DNA from: Roseibium aggregatum
Lineage (GTDB): Bacteria > Pseudomonadota > Alphaproteobacteria > Rhizobiales > Stappiaceae
Reading direction: 5' to 3'
Length of the DNA: 64,000 bases
Assembly (NCBI RefSeq): GCF_014692675.1
Contig: NZ_JABFCZ010000023.1
Coordinates: 1-64,000, forward strand
Part shown: positions 26,742-35,559 of the stretch, one piece after another
How positions within the stretch are numbered: position 1 is the stretch's first letter
Layout: each line of letters opens with the position of its first letter
The notes under the pieces: generated by a model
What the model was told of the DNA's origin: nothing
Seen by the model: the letters and a program-made list of their open reading frames with translations, nothing else
Database searches by the model: none
Translations under genes and position numbers: made by a program

Positions 26742-27974
26742 ATGGATCGTCGAAGTTTCCTCAAGAATTCCGCAGCCGCAGGTGTGGCGCTTGCGGCCCC
26801 GTCCTTCATTTCCAGTCGTACCCGTGCGGCAGACACCCTCAAGCTGGGTTGCCTGTTTTCGTCGTCCGGAACGATGGCCAACATCGAAGGGCGGTTGAAT
26901 TCGGTCGTGAAGATGGCTGCGGCTGAACTGAATGCGAAGGGCGGTGTCCTTGGTAAGCAAGTTGAAGTGGAAGTCACTGATCCTGCTTCCGACTGGCCGC
27001 TTTACGCCCAGCTGGGTCGCCAGCTTCTGCTGCAGGACCAATGTTCGGCACTGTTCGGCTGCTGGACCTCGGTTTCGCGCAAGTCAGTGCTGCCGGTTGT
27101 CGAGCAGAACAACGGCCTGCTTTATTATCCGCTTCACTTCGAGGGTGAAGAAAACTCGAAAAACGTCGTCTATCTGAACTCTCCTCCGGCAAGTTCTGTG
27201 CTGCCCGCTTTGGAGTACCTGATGAGCCCGGATGGCGGCGAGGCTAAGCGTTTCTTCATGCTTGGTTCTGACTATGTCTGGCCGCGTACCATTAACAAGA
27301 TCTGTAAGGGCTACTGGAAATCGAAGGGTTTCGACAAGAGCGCCTGGCGCGAACATTACGTGCCTTTCGGCTTCTCGAACTTCCAGACTCTGGTCAACGA
27401 AATCCGCCAATTCGCAAGCGAGCCGGGCGGCCAGCCGATTGTCGTTCTGACCGTCGTCGGCTCCTCGATTCCTGATTTCTTCAAGGAAATCATCAACCAA
27501 GGCATCACCGCCACCGATATTCCGGTGTTGGGTCTCGACGTGCTGGAAGCGGATCTGGAAGGCCTCGACACCGCCCCCATGGTGGGTCACTTGAACTGCT
27601 GGGCCTATCTGCAGAACGTCGAATCGAAGGCGAACACCGCATTCAAGGCGGATTGGAAGAGCTTTGTCGAAAAGGGGAACTTGCCCTATTCGCCGAACAC
27701 CGTCATCGATCCCATGGTTTCCACCTATGACGGGGTACACCTTTGGGCGAAGGCTGTCGAAAAGGCGGGTATGGCTGATCCTGACGCTGTGCGTGCAGCC
27801 TTTGACGGACTCACTTTTGACTGTCCTTCGGGTTATTCAATCAAGATGTCGGGCGAAAACAACTATGTCTCGCGTGGCGTCTTCATTGGCTCCGTCAATG
27901 ATCAACAGGCGTTCGACATCCTCTGGCAATCCGAGGACACACCCAAACCGGTGCCGTTCAGCCCCTATGCTTGA
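26742..27974 (+). CDS. UrtA/FmdD-like urea or short-chain amide binding protein
   Basis: A 410-residue Tat-exported (MDRRSFLKNSAAAG) periplasmic binding protein of the Peripla_BP_5/UrtA type, with KLGCLFSSSGTMANIE at the mature start, CWTSVSRKSVLPVVE, and NVVYLNSPP. It resembles UrtA and FmdD/AmiC, which bind urea and short-chain amides for an ABC importer. GGAGCAC precedes ATG 26742. The gene overlaps the next by 8 bases (ATGCTTGA). The urtCDE genes that should follow are absent. Confidence 0.88.
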   Translation: MDRRSFLKNSAAAGVALAAPSFISSRTRAADTLKLGCLFSSSGTMANIEGRLNSVVKMAAAELNAKGGVLGKQVEVEVTDPASDWPLYAQLGRQLLLQDQCSALFGCWTSVSRKSVLPVVEQNNGLLYYPLHFEGEENSKNVVYLNSPPASSVLPALEYLMSPDGGEAKRFFMLGSDYVWPRTINKICKGYWKSKGFDKSAWREHYVPFGFSNFQTLVNEIRQFASEPGGQPIVVLTVVGSSIPDFFKEIINQGITATDIPVLGLDVLEADLEGLDTAPMVGHLNCWAYLQNVESKANTAFKADWKSFVEKGNLPYSPNTVIDPMVSTYDGVHLWAKAVEKAGMADPDAVRAAFDGLTFDCPSGYSIKMSGENNYVSRGVFIGSVNDQQAFDILWQSEDTPKPVPFSPYA

Positions 27975-29994
27975 TCGACTTTCAACAGCCCTGCGGTCGC
28001 TTGTGCGACCGATTGGTCCCGCCATGGTTTGGCGGGGCCTTGGGGCGCTGCTCGTATTGGTGTTGTTGACCAATGTTCCTCTCCGAGCTCAACCTGCTGG
28101 CTCGAAGGAGGTACTTGCAGAACTTTGCGGGAAGGGCGCAAGTAAACAAATCCATGGTGTGTCAGACCTTCTTGCTGGTGTAGAAGCCGACAAAATCGAT
28201 CCCTCCTGGGGGATAAAAATCCTTCAGGCTGTAGGTGACCGCGCTCTGATATGCGGTGGTGAAGCGGCCTTGATCAGGGATGGAGACACGGTCCGTCTCG
28301 CAGAGACGCTGGAACCTACTACTGTAAAGCCCGCCAAGAAAAAAGGTGCCTTCGTCAACCTTCGCTTGCGGGCGCAGCTGGACATGGGTGTGGCGGTCTT
28401 GCGGTTATTGACCGCGCCGGGTGGGCCGAACTCTGCGGATGACCTTGAAGAGTTGCGCAAGCGGGCGAAAATCGCGCCAACGGGGCTAATTGAGCGTGCG
28501 GCTGCGATGGCAGGCAATGCGTCCGTTGCGGACGGCCTCAAAGACATCCTTGCCATCGCCGGGCTGCAGGATCCCGATCCGGCGCGTCAGGTCTCCGCTA
28601 TCAAGCGTCTCGCCGAGGCCCCATCCGCTCGAAATCTGACCTTGCTGCTCAATATGAGCACCAGCTTGGGGGGCAAAGGCGACGCGGCTGTCCAGAAGGC
28701 TCTCGCTTCGGGGAACGATGAAATAAAGTTTTGGCTGAACGTCGGTCGGGTTTCAGCCACGGTCTATAGCGGTCTCAGTTATGCCAGCATTCTCTTTATG
28801 GCGGCGTTGGGCCTTGCAGTGATCTTCGGTCTGATGGGGGTGATCAACCTGGCGCAGGGTGAACTCATCATGATCGGCGCATATGTGACGTTCCTCGTCC
28901 AGGAAGCGCTTAAGATCGTGGCTCCAGGACTGCTTGCCGGGTTCTTCGGGGCCCTGATCGCTTTTGCCATCGCGCTGGTCGGGGTTGCAGGGCTTGTCGA
29001 CACGACCCTTTCCGTCGACGCCATACTGACCCGGCTGCAACTCCAGTCGCCCTGGTTTGCGGCCTGGATCTTCATCGGCGTCATCGCCGGCGTGCAACTG
29101 CTGGCAGGGCTTGCGCTGTTTGCCGCCGCCGAAGGGATCGTGCGGCATGTCTACCGGCCCTATTTCAACTCGCGCCTGTCCAAGAAAGACGCCGTGACGC
29201 TGACCCGGGTCGCAGTTGCCATTCTGGCGGTCGTCGTGATGATCATGCAGAATCTTACCCCGGTTACGCTTTCCGCCCTTGCTGCGGTCACGCTGCCGAT
29301 GGCCTTTCAGTTGTGGACCCCTTTGCTAGGTGTCACCTGGATCGGCTGGATCACACGTCCGGCGGCGGTCACCGGTGTCGGCTTCGGCCTTGCAGGGGTC
29401 ATCCTGACCGAGCCGCTCGGGTACGAGATCCTGTCCTTCTTCGGCCTCGAACTGCCCTGGGGGCGGTGGCCCTGGACCATTCATTCCGCCGCCTGGGGAA
29501 TGGCGGCGAACCTTGCGGCCGTTCTTATCATTTCCGCCATCACCAACCGCAAGGCGCTGGGGGTCGAGGCAAGCGAGATCCGCAAGCTCTTTACAGGGGC
29601 ACTCGCGCCCGGTCCGAAGGCCCGGTCCCTGCGGGCCACGGCCTGGTCGGTGGTGCTTGCCTGGTTTTTCCTGGCGACCGGACCCGGGCTGATCTTCGGG
29701 AATTCCGCCTTCGTGAGCGTGGACGGGGAGACCACGACCTGGCTCCTGGGCATGCCTTCGATCTGGGCCTGGTCATTGGCCGGTTGGATGAGCGGAGTCG
29801 GGCTGGTGTGGTTTCTTGCCTACAAGATGGAAATGGCAAGCCCGGTTCATGTTGCCATTCCGGCCTATGTGCCGCCGCGCCGGTTGCCGGTGGACACGTC
29901 GCAAATCGAAAGGGAACGCTTGCGGACCCTTATTATCATCGGCGCTGTCGGCTTCGTGCTCGCGGTGCTTGTCGCATTCAGTTTCGGCGGCTGA
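27967..29994 (+). CDS. chimera: UrtB-like permease N-terminus fused to sodium:solute symporter C-terminus
   Basis: A 675-residue open frame. Residues 1 to about 342 are the N-terminal half of a UrtB-type permease: signal/TM, the extracytoplasmic repeat domain, then LAVIFGLMGVINLAQGELIMIGAYVTFLVQ. From about nucleotide 28995 the protein instead matches the late part of an SSS-family symporter: IVRHVYRPYF, TPVTLSALAAVTLPMAFQLW, GVTWIGWITRPAAVTG, LPWGRWPWTIHSAAWG, and final TM near 650. Neither half is complete, so transport function is doubtful. It probably arose by a deletion that removed urtB-3', urtCDE and the symporter 5' part. Confidence 0.75.
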   Translation: MLDRLSTALRSLVRPIGPAMVWRGLGALLVLVLLTNVPLRAQPAGSKEVLAELCGKGASKQIHGVSDLLAGVEADKIDPSWGIKILQAVGDRALICGGEAALIRDGDTVRLAETLEPTTVKPAKKKGAFVNLRLRAQLDMGVAVLRLLTAPGGPNSADDLEELRKRAKIAPTGLIERAAAMAGNASVADGLKDILAIAGLQDPDPARQVSAIKRLAEAPSARNLTLLLNMSTSLGGKGDAAVQKALASGNDEIKFWLNVGRVSATVYSGLSYASILFMAALGLAVIFGLMGVINLAQGELIMIGAYVTFLVQEALKIVAPGLLAGFFGALIAFAIALVGVAGLVDTTLSVDAILTRLQLQSPWFAAWIFIGVIAGVQLLAGLALFAAAEGIVRHVYRPYFNSRLSKKDAVTLTRVAVAILAVVVMIMQNLTPVTLSALAAVTLPMAFQLWTPLLGVTWIGWITRPAAVTGVGFGLAGVILTEPLGYEILSFFGLELPWGRWPWTIHSAAWGMAANLAAVLIISAITNRKALGVEASEIRKLFTGALAPGPKARSLRATAWSVVLAWFFLATGPGLIFGNSAFVSVDGETTTWLLGMPSIWAWSLAGWMSGVGLVWFLAYKMEMASPVHVAIPAYVPPRRLPVDTSQIERERLRTLIIIGAVGFVLAVLVAFSFGG

Positions 29995-30017
29995 TCCGAT
30001 CGCCAATTGTGGAGAAG

Positions 30018-31178
30018 ATGATGAATCCATTCACGTTCAACACCTCGAAGTCGATTCAGTTCGGTGTCGGCGCACTGGGCCGCATCGGCGAGTTGGTCAA
30101 GGATCAGATCGGCAGCAAGGTGATGCTGGTTACGGATCCCGGCATGATGACGACGGGTATCGTCGACCAGGCGCTCGATACCTTGAAAGCTTCGGGTGTC
30201 TCGGTCGAGCTGTTCAATTATGTCGCGGCCGATCCACCTGAGGAGATCGTCCTGCAGGCGACCGCCCAGGCCCGGGATGCCGGCGTGGAGGGCGTGATCG
30301 GTCTTGGCGGAGGCTCCGCGCTCGATGTCGCCAAGCTTGTGGCTCTTCTGGCGCCTGGCCAGGAAGCCCTCAAGGACGTCTATGGCGTAGGCAACGCCAA
30401 GGGACCGCGCCTGCCTCTGATCCTCGTGCCGACGACCGCCGGCACGGGCTCCGAGGTGACGCCGATTTCGATCGTAACCACCGGTGCCAACGAGAAGATG
30501 GGCGTGGTCTCTCCGGTCATCCTGCCGGATATCGCCTTGCTCGACCCGCAGCTCACCTACGGTCTGCCGCCAAATATCACCGCTGCGACCGGGATCGATG
30601 CCATGGTCCACGCGATCGAGGCCTATGCGTCTGCGAGCCCGAACAACAACCCGGTTTCGCGCATGCTGGCCACCCAGGCGCTCACGCTCATGGGCCGCTC
30701 GATCCTGAAGGCGGTTCATGAGGGCACCGACACCGAGGCGCGATCGGACATGCTGCTCGGCTCAATGCTGGCCGGACAGGCCTTCGCCAATTCGCCGGTC
30801 GCCGCAGTGCATGCCCTGGCCTATCCGCTCGGTGGACATTTCCACATCCCGCACGGCCTGTCGAACGCGCTGGTGCTGCCGCATGTGCTGCGCTTCAATG
30901 TGGTGACCTCTCCGCAACCATATGCGGAGCTGGCGCCTTACGTGTTTCCTGATCTTGCGAGGTTCGAGGGACAGGAGCGGGCGGCTGCCTTTTGTGACAG
31001 CCTCGCGGAACTCTCCGGGGCGTGCGGTCTTCAGCCCAACCTGAAGGCCATGGACATTCCTGAGGACATACTACCGAAGCTCGCCTCCGACGCGATGAAC
31101 CAGACCCGTCTCCTGGTCAACAACCCCCGCCCGGTCACGGAAGCCGATGCTCTGACGATCTATCGCGCCGCTTACTGA
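30018..31178 (+). CDS. iron-containing (type III) alcohol dehydrogenase
   Basis: A 386-residue Fe-ADH-family enzyme. NAD-binding GLGGGSALDVAK (about 97), PTTAGTGSEVT (about 140), and the metal-binding Asp/His set around TGIDAMVHAIEAY and HALAYPLGGHFHIPHG are present. GGAGAAG precedes ATG 30018. The following succinate-semialdehyde dehydrogenase suggests oxidation of 4-hydroxybutyrate to succinate semialdehyde, but other hydroxy acids or alcohols are possible. Confidence 0.85.
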   Translation: MMNPFTFNTSKSIQFGVGALGRIGELVKDQIGSKVMLVTDPGMMTTGIVDQALDTLKASGVSVELFNYVAADPPEEIVLQATAQARDAGVEGVIGLGGGSALDVAKLVALLAPGQEALKDVYGVGNAKGPRLPLILVPTTAGTGSEVTPISIVTTGANEKMGVVSPVILPDIALLDPQLTYGLPPNITAATGIDAMVHAIEAYASASPNNNPVSRMLATQALTLMGRSILKAVHEGTDTEARSDMLLGSMLAGQAFANSPVAAVHALAYPLGGHFHIPHGLSNALVLPHVLRFNVVTSPQPYAELAPYVFPDLARFEGQERAAAFCDSLAELSGACGLQPNLKAMDIPEDILPKLASDAMNQTRLLVNNPRPVTEADALTIYRAAY

Positions 31179-31202
31179 CAGGCTCAAACGAAAGGACATA
31201 CT

Positions 31203-32654
31203 ATGGCACTCGCTCTCAAAGATCCGAGCCTGCTGGAAACCCGTGCGTTCCTGGGCGGCGAATGGGTGACGACCGGAAAAACCTTCCCGGTAACCAATCC
31301 GGCGACCGGCGAGACCATCGCCGAGGTCACGGACCTGACGCCGGAGGATACGAGGAAAGCCATCGAGATTGCCTCTCAGGCGCAAAAGGAATGGCGGGCG
31401 AAGACGGCAAAGGAACGTTGCCTCATCCTCCTGAAATGGAACGACCTGATGCTGGAGAACCAGGAGGATCTGGCGAAGATCCTGACCGCCGAGATGGGCA
31501 AACCGCTCGCAGAGGCGCGCGGGGAGATCGCCTACGGCGCCTCCTTTATCCAGTGGTTCGCGGAAGAAGCGCGACGGGTCTACGGCGACGTCATTCCCGG
31601 GCACCAGCCCGACAAGCGCATCGTGGTCATCAAGCAGCCGATCGGCGTCGTCGGCTCCATCACACCCTGGAACTTCCCGAATGCGATGATCGCGCGCAAG
31701 GTCGGACCGGCGCTGGCGTCGGGTTGCAGCTTTGTCGGCCGGCCTGCGGAAAAGACGCCACTTTCGGCACTCGCCATGGCCGTTCTCGGGGAACGCGCAG
31801 GGATCCCGAAGGGCGTCCTGTCGATCATCACCAGTTCGGATTCCCGCGGCGTCGGGCTCGAACTGTGCACCAATGCGAAGGTACGCAAGCTCACCTTCAC
31901 CGGCTCGACCGAGGTCGGCCGGATTCTCATGAAGCAGTGCGCCCACGACATCAAGAAACTGTCGCTGGAACTGGGCGGCAACGCGCCTTTCCTTGTTTTC
32001 GACGACGCCGATCTCGATGCGGCCGTCGATGGGGCGATGATCGCCAAATACCGGAACTCCGGCCAGACCTGTGTCTGCGCGAACCGCATCTATGCTCAAA
32101 GCGGTGTTGCGGAAGAGTTTGCAGGAAAACTTGCAGAAGCGACGCGCAATCTGCGGGTCGGCAACGGCATGGAGGAGGGGACTGCGATCGGTCCGCTGAT
32201 CGACGAAGCGGCGCTTAAAAAGGTCGAGGATCACGTGTCCGACGCCGTCGGCAAGGGGGCCAAAGTGATCACCGGCGGAAAACGTTCCGATCTCGGAGGG
32301 ACCTTCTACCAGCCCACGGTTCTGATGGGCGTGGGCAAGGGCATGAAAGTGCTGAGCGAGGAAACCTTCGGACCGGTTGCCCCGATCATCAGCTTCGACA
32401 CCATCGACGAAGGCATCGCGCTTGCCAACGATACCGAATTCGGTCTGGCCGCCTATTTCTACGCGCGTGATCTCTCGACCGTCTGGAAGGTCGCCGAGGA
32501 GATCGAGAGCGGCATGGTGGGGATCAATACGGGGCTCATATCGACGGCCGAAGCGCCCTTCGGCGGCATCAAATCGTCCGGTCTGGGACGGGAAGGCTCC
32601 AAGTACGGGATGGATGAATTTCTGGAGATCAAATACCTCTGCATGAGCGTGTGA
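31203..32654 (+). CDS. gabD: succinate-semialdehyde dehydrogenase
   Basis: A 483-residue ALDH close to GabD in length and motifs: PWNFPNAMIARKVGPALA, FTGSTEVGR, catalytic Glu in LELGGNAPF (about 256) and Cys in GQTCVCANR (about 290), ending GREGSKYGMDEFLEIKYLC. It oxidises succinate semialdehyde to succinate with NAD(P). The preceding Fe-ADH (24 bp upstream) and symporter remnant suggest a former 4-hydroxybutyrate utilisation operon. Confidence 0.85.
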   Translation: MALALKDPSLLETRAFLGGEWVTTGKTFPVTNPATGETIAEVTDLTPEDTRKAIEIASQAQKEWRAKTAKERCLILLKWNDLMLENQEDLAKILTAEMGKPLAEARGEIAYGASFIQWFAEEARRVYGDVIPGHQPDKRIVVIKQPIGVVGSITPWNFPNAMIARKVGPALASGCSFVGRPAEKTPLSALAMAVLGERAGIPKGVLSIITSSDSRGVGLELCTNAKVRKLTFTGSTEVGRILMKQCAHDIKKLSLELGGNAPFLVFDDADLDAAVDGAMIAKYRNSGQTCVCANRIYAQSGVAEEFAGKLAEATRNLRVGNGMEEGTAIGPLIDEAALKKVEDHVSDAVGKGAKVITGGKRSDLGGTFYQPTVLMGVGKGMKVLSEETFGPVAPIISFDTIDEGIALANDTEFGLAAYFYARDLSTVWKVAEEIESGMVGINTGLISTAEAPFGGIKSSGLGREGSKYGMDEFLEIKYLCMSV

Positions 32655-33073
32655 CGTTCAAACCGTTCAGATTTCGCGAGTGAAGCGGTCTGACTGGAGA
32701 AGCGCGGAAGAGGCAGTGAGTGCCGTGGCTAAGGACGTCTTCGACGGGACTGCCCGGGGCGGCGGCTGCTGATTTCCCGGGAGGGGCTGCGCGATTTTTA
32801 GGTTACCTGGATTGAACAGCGGATACGTGATCCGATGGGTTGAGCATCGCAGTCGCGTATCGACCCATACTGGGTTATTCGAACAACGAGCCTGTTCATT
32901 GGCAAACTCCCTTCGTTCGAGATCCAAAGTTTGCGCTTGGATTAGCTGCAAGTCTCTGTGTGATCAGGCCCCCGCAACCAAAACACAAACAACCAGGCTC
33001 AAAGCCGGGCTTTTTGCGTTTTAAACGACAGAAGTGAGGACCCGAAACGGAAAGGCGGCGGCCACAGACAGTT
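32655..33073. other. intergenic stretch with a candidate terminator
   Basis: About 420 bases between gabD and the displaced 3' end of the amidohydrolase gene. Small open frames show no recognisable domain. AAAGC-CGG-GCTTT followed by a T-rich tail at 33001-33015 is a weak candidate terminator between the convergent transcription units. The phrase CCCCGCAACCA near 32975 hints at a tRNA 3' end, but no cloverleaf could be drawn. Confidence 0.4.
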
Positions 33074-33111
33074 TTACGAAAGTGGTTCGGCAGAACTAGA
33101 ACTGTTTCGGG
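33074..33111 (-). pseudogene. displaced 3' end of the M20 amidohydrolase gene
   Basis: Read on the minus strand, this segment continues the amidohydrolase frame from the duplicated target site (codons ACC CGA AAC) as SSSSAEPLS and a TAA at 33074-33076. It is cut from the body of the gene by the IS66 element at 33112-35587. This reconstructs the native C-terminus TRNSSSSAEPLS. Confidence 0.85.
33104..33111. repeat. IS66 target-site duplication, left copy
   Basis: GTTTCGGG immediately left of the IS66 end, identical to 35588-35595. Eight-base duplications are standard for IS66. Confidence 0.9.
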
Positions 33112-33184
33112 GTAAGCGGCGGCTGGACCCCACCTATTCGCTTCCGTCTTGATGCTGGCATCCATACCCATTGTCGATTTGGGA

Positions 33185-33604
33185 ATGGAGGAAGTGTTGG
33201 GAGTCCATAGAGCGCTCCATATGGAGTCCATATGCGGATATGAGATTTTGGTCGGGCCCGCGGGAAAGCGGCGCTGGCCGGATGAAGTGAAGGGCTAACT
33301 TGTTGCGGAGACCTATGTGCCCGGAGTGACTGTGAACGAGGTCGCCCGGCGTGTCGGCCTGAAGCCCAACCATCTTTCGTCGTGGCGACGTTTGGCACGG
33401 GAGGGCAAACTTGTGGTGCCGGATCTTCCGGGAGCCGAGTTTGCACTGGCCGTTCTGGAACCGGCCCCGGCGTCCGTTGAAGAGGATGCGAAGCCGCTGG
33501 CCGCTGTGGAGATCATTCACGGCGGAACCACAATCCGGCTGGAAGCTTCTGCAAGCCCGGACAGGATTGCCGGGATCGTGCGCGCCCTTGGGCGTGGATC
33601 ATGA
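33185..33604 (+). pseudogene. tnpA: IS66 TnpA with an in-frame stop
   Basis: From ATG 33185 the frame reads as IS66 TnpA (RRWPDEVKG), meets TAA at 33296-33298 where homologues carry Gln (CAA to TAA is a single change), and resumes as LVAETYVPGVTVNEVARRVGLKPNHLSSWRR to 33604. A GTG at 33317 could restart translation and yield a 95-residue C-terminal piece that keeps most of the HTH. It overlaps tnpB by four bases. Confidence 0.75.
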
Positions 33605-33954
33605 TTTTCCCCTCGAACCGGGTGCGGATCCTGGTGGCGACGAAGCCAGTCGACTTCAGAAAAGGACATGATGGGCTGAGCGCCCTGGTCCAGTCTGTTT
33701 TGCGCAAGGACCCGTTCACCGGCACGGTTTTTGTGTTCCGGTCCCGGCGAGCCGACCGTTTGAAACTCCTGTATTTTGACGGCACCGGCCTGGTCATGGC
33801 TTACAAGCGCCTGGAAGATACGAGCTTCACCTGGCCCGCCATCCGGGATGGCGCGATGTCGCTGAATCATGCCCAGTTCGAGGCGCTGTTCTCGGGGCTG
33901 GACTGGCGCAAGGTGAAGGCATTGGAGGCTCGTTCTCCGGCTGCGGCAGAATGA
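33601..33954 (+). CDS. tnpB: IS66 accessory protein TnpB
   Basis: A 117-residue protein of the IS66 Orf2 family: VRILVATKPVDFRKGHDGLSALVQ, GTVFVFRSRRADRLKLLYFDGTGLVMAYKRLE and F-W-P. It is required for IS66 transposition with TnpA and TnpC. Length is normal and there is no disruption. Confidence 0.93.
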   Translation: MIFPSNRVRILVATKPVDFRKGHDGLSALVQSVLRKDPFTGTVFVFRSRRADRLKLLYFDGTGLVMAYKRLEDTSFTWPAIRDGAMSLNHAQFEALFSGLDWRKVKALEARSPAAAE

Positions 33955-34008
33955 ATCAGGTGCCGGAAATGGCGGGCATCCAGAGCGGTCCCGGGCTATT
34001 CTCGGCTC

Positions 34009-35559
34009 ATGCCTTCCACTGTCGCCATCGACCTTTCTGCGATCCCCGCCGACCAGCGTGATGCTGTCGCCGCGCTCCTGCGCGAAAGGGATGCGCTCAA
34101 GGAGATCAACAAGCGCCTGGAGCACCTGGTCGCGGAGTTGAACCACGCGGTTCACGGTAAAAGGTCGGAGAAGCTTAGCGAAGACGAACGGCAACTGGCC
34201 TTCGAAGACCTCGAGACCGTCATCGCCGAAGTCGAGGAAGGCCAGGATACGCTGATCCCTTCCGAGGGGAAAACTCGCCGTCCGGCCCGTCGCAATCGGG
34301 GCAACCTGCCAAAGGACCTTCCGCGCATCGAGCGTGTGATCGAACCCGACAACCTGCAATGTCCCTGCGGCTGTGGTGAGATGCACAAAATCGGCGAGGA
34401 TCGCACGGAGCGGCTCGACATCGTGCCCGCGCAGCTGCGCGTGATCGTTACCGTTCGCCCCAAATACGCCTGCCGCGCCTGTACCGACGGCGTCACCCAG
34501 ATGCCGGCACCGGCTCACCTCATCGAGGGTGGTCTGCCGACTGAAGGTGCCATTGCGCATGTTCTGGTCAGCAAGTACGCGGACCATTTGCCCCTGCACC
34601 GGCAGAGCCAGATCCTTGCCCGGTCGGGCATCGGTATCCATCGGAGCACGCTGGCGGATTGGGTCGGCACTGCCGCGTTCCACCTCGCTCCGGTGGTCGA
34701 CCGACTGGCCGAACATCTGAAGGCGTCGACCAAACTGTTCATGGACGAGACCACGGTGCCGGTGCTGGATCCGGGTCGGGGCAAGACGAAGACCGGATAT
34801 CTCTGGGCATTGGCCCGTGACGACCGGGCCTGGGGCGGGGACGATCCACCCGGCGTGGTCTTCTTCTATGCACCCGACCGCCGCGGCGAGAACGCGGAGA
34901 AAATCCTGCGTGGCTTCGACGGGGTTCTGCAACTCGACGGCTACCAAGGCTACAACTGCCTGACGCGCCCGTCCCGCAAGGGCGGCGAGCCTATCCGCGT
35001 GGCCCATTGCTGGGCGCACGCACGGCGGAAACTGAAGGAAGTGTTCGACCGCGATGGCTCCGAGATCGCCGCCGAAGGCTTGCGCCGGATCGCTGAGTTC
35101 TACCGGGTCGAGGCTGATATCCGAGGCACGGCGCCCGGGCAGCGGCTCTCGGCCAGGCAGGCCCGCACCGCGCCTCTCGTCACCGCGTTCGGACAATGGC
35201 TGCAAGACCAACGCCTCCGGGTCTCCGCCAAGTCCCGTCTCGGCGAGAAGCTCGCCTATATCCATCGTCACTGGGACGGCTTGCAGACCTTCCTTCACGA
35301 CGGCCGTGTCGAGATCGATAGCAACAGTGTCGAGAATTTGATCCGGCCAATTGCCCTGAACAGGAAGAACGCCTTGTTTGCCGGGCATGACGAGGGCGGC
35401 CGCACCTGGGGCCGCATCGCGTCCCTCATCGAGACCGCGAAAATCAACAACGTCGAGCCCTTCGCCTATCTCAAAGCCACACTCGAAGCCATCGCCGCCG
35501 GCCACCCGAATAGCCGGATCGACGAACTCCTGCCGTGGAACTTTACGCCGTCAAGCTGA
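34009..35559 (+). CDS. tnpC: IS66 transposase TnpC
   Basis: A 516-residue IS66 transposase: N-terminal leucine-zipper region (LRERDALKEINKRLEHLVAELNH), zinc-finger-like CPCGCGEMHKIGED, TnpC HTH, and the DDE catalytic core with MDETTVPVLDPG, QLDGYQGYN and the NSVENLIRPIALNRKNALFAGHDEG ending. The C-terminal IS66_C domain ends LLPWNFTPSS. It appears intact. Confidence 0.95.
   Translation: MPSTVAIDLSAIPADQRDAVAALLRERDALKEINKRLEHLVAELNHAVHGKRSEKLSEDERQLAFEDLETVIAEVEEGQDTLIPSEGKTRRPARRNRGNLPKDLPRIERVIEPDNLQCPCGCGEMHKIGEDRTERLDIVPAQLRVIVTVRPKYACRACTDGVTQMPAPAHLIEGGLPTEGAIAHVLVSKYADHLPLHRQSQILARSGIGIHRSTLADWVGTAAFHLAPVVDRLAEHLKASTKLFMDETTVPVLDPGRGKTKTGYLWALARDDRAWGGDDPPGVVFFYAPDRRGENAEKILRGFDGVLQLDGYQGYNCLTRPSRKGGEPIRVAHCWAHARRKLKEVFDRDGSEIAAEGLRRIAEFYRVEADIRGTAPGQRLSARQARTAPLVTAFGQWLQDQRLRVSAKSRLGEKLAYIHRHWDGLQTFLHDGRVEIDSNSVENLIRPIALNRKNALFAGHDEGGRTWGRIASLIETAKINNVEPFAYLKATLEAIAAGHPNSRIDELLPWNFTPSS

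Noticed and set aside
29313-30017. Upstream extension of the Fe-ADH frame (open from 29313)
   Set aside because: It reads out of frame through the symporter part. The ADH domain begins at MMNPFTFNTSKSIQFG with GGAGAAG just upstream.
32820-33020. Possible tRNA upstream of the hairpin at 33001
   Set aside because: A CCA-like end and a GTTCGAG phrase occur, but no acceptor, D or anticodon stems could be paired.
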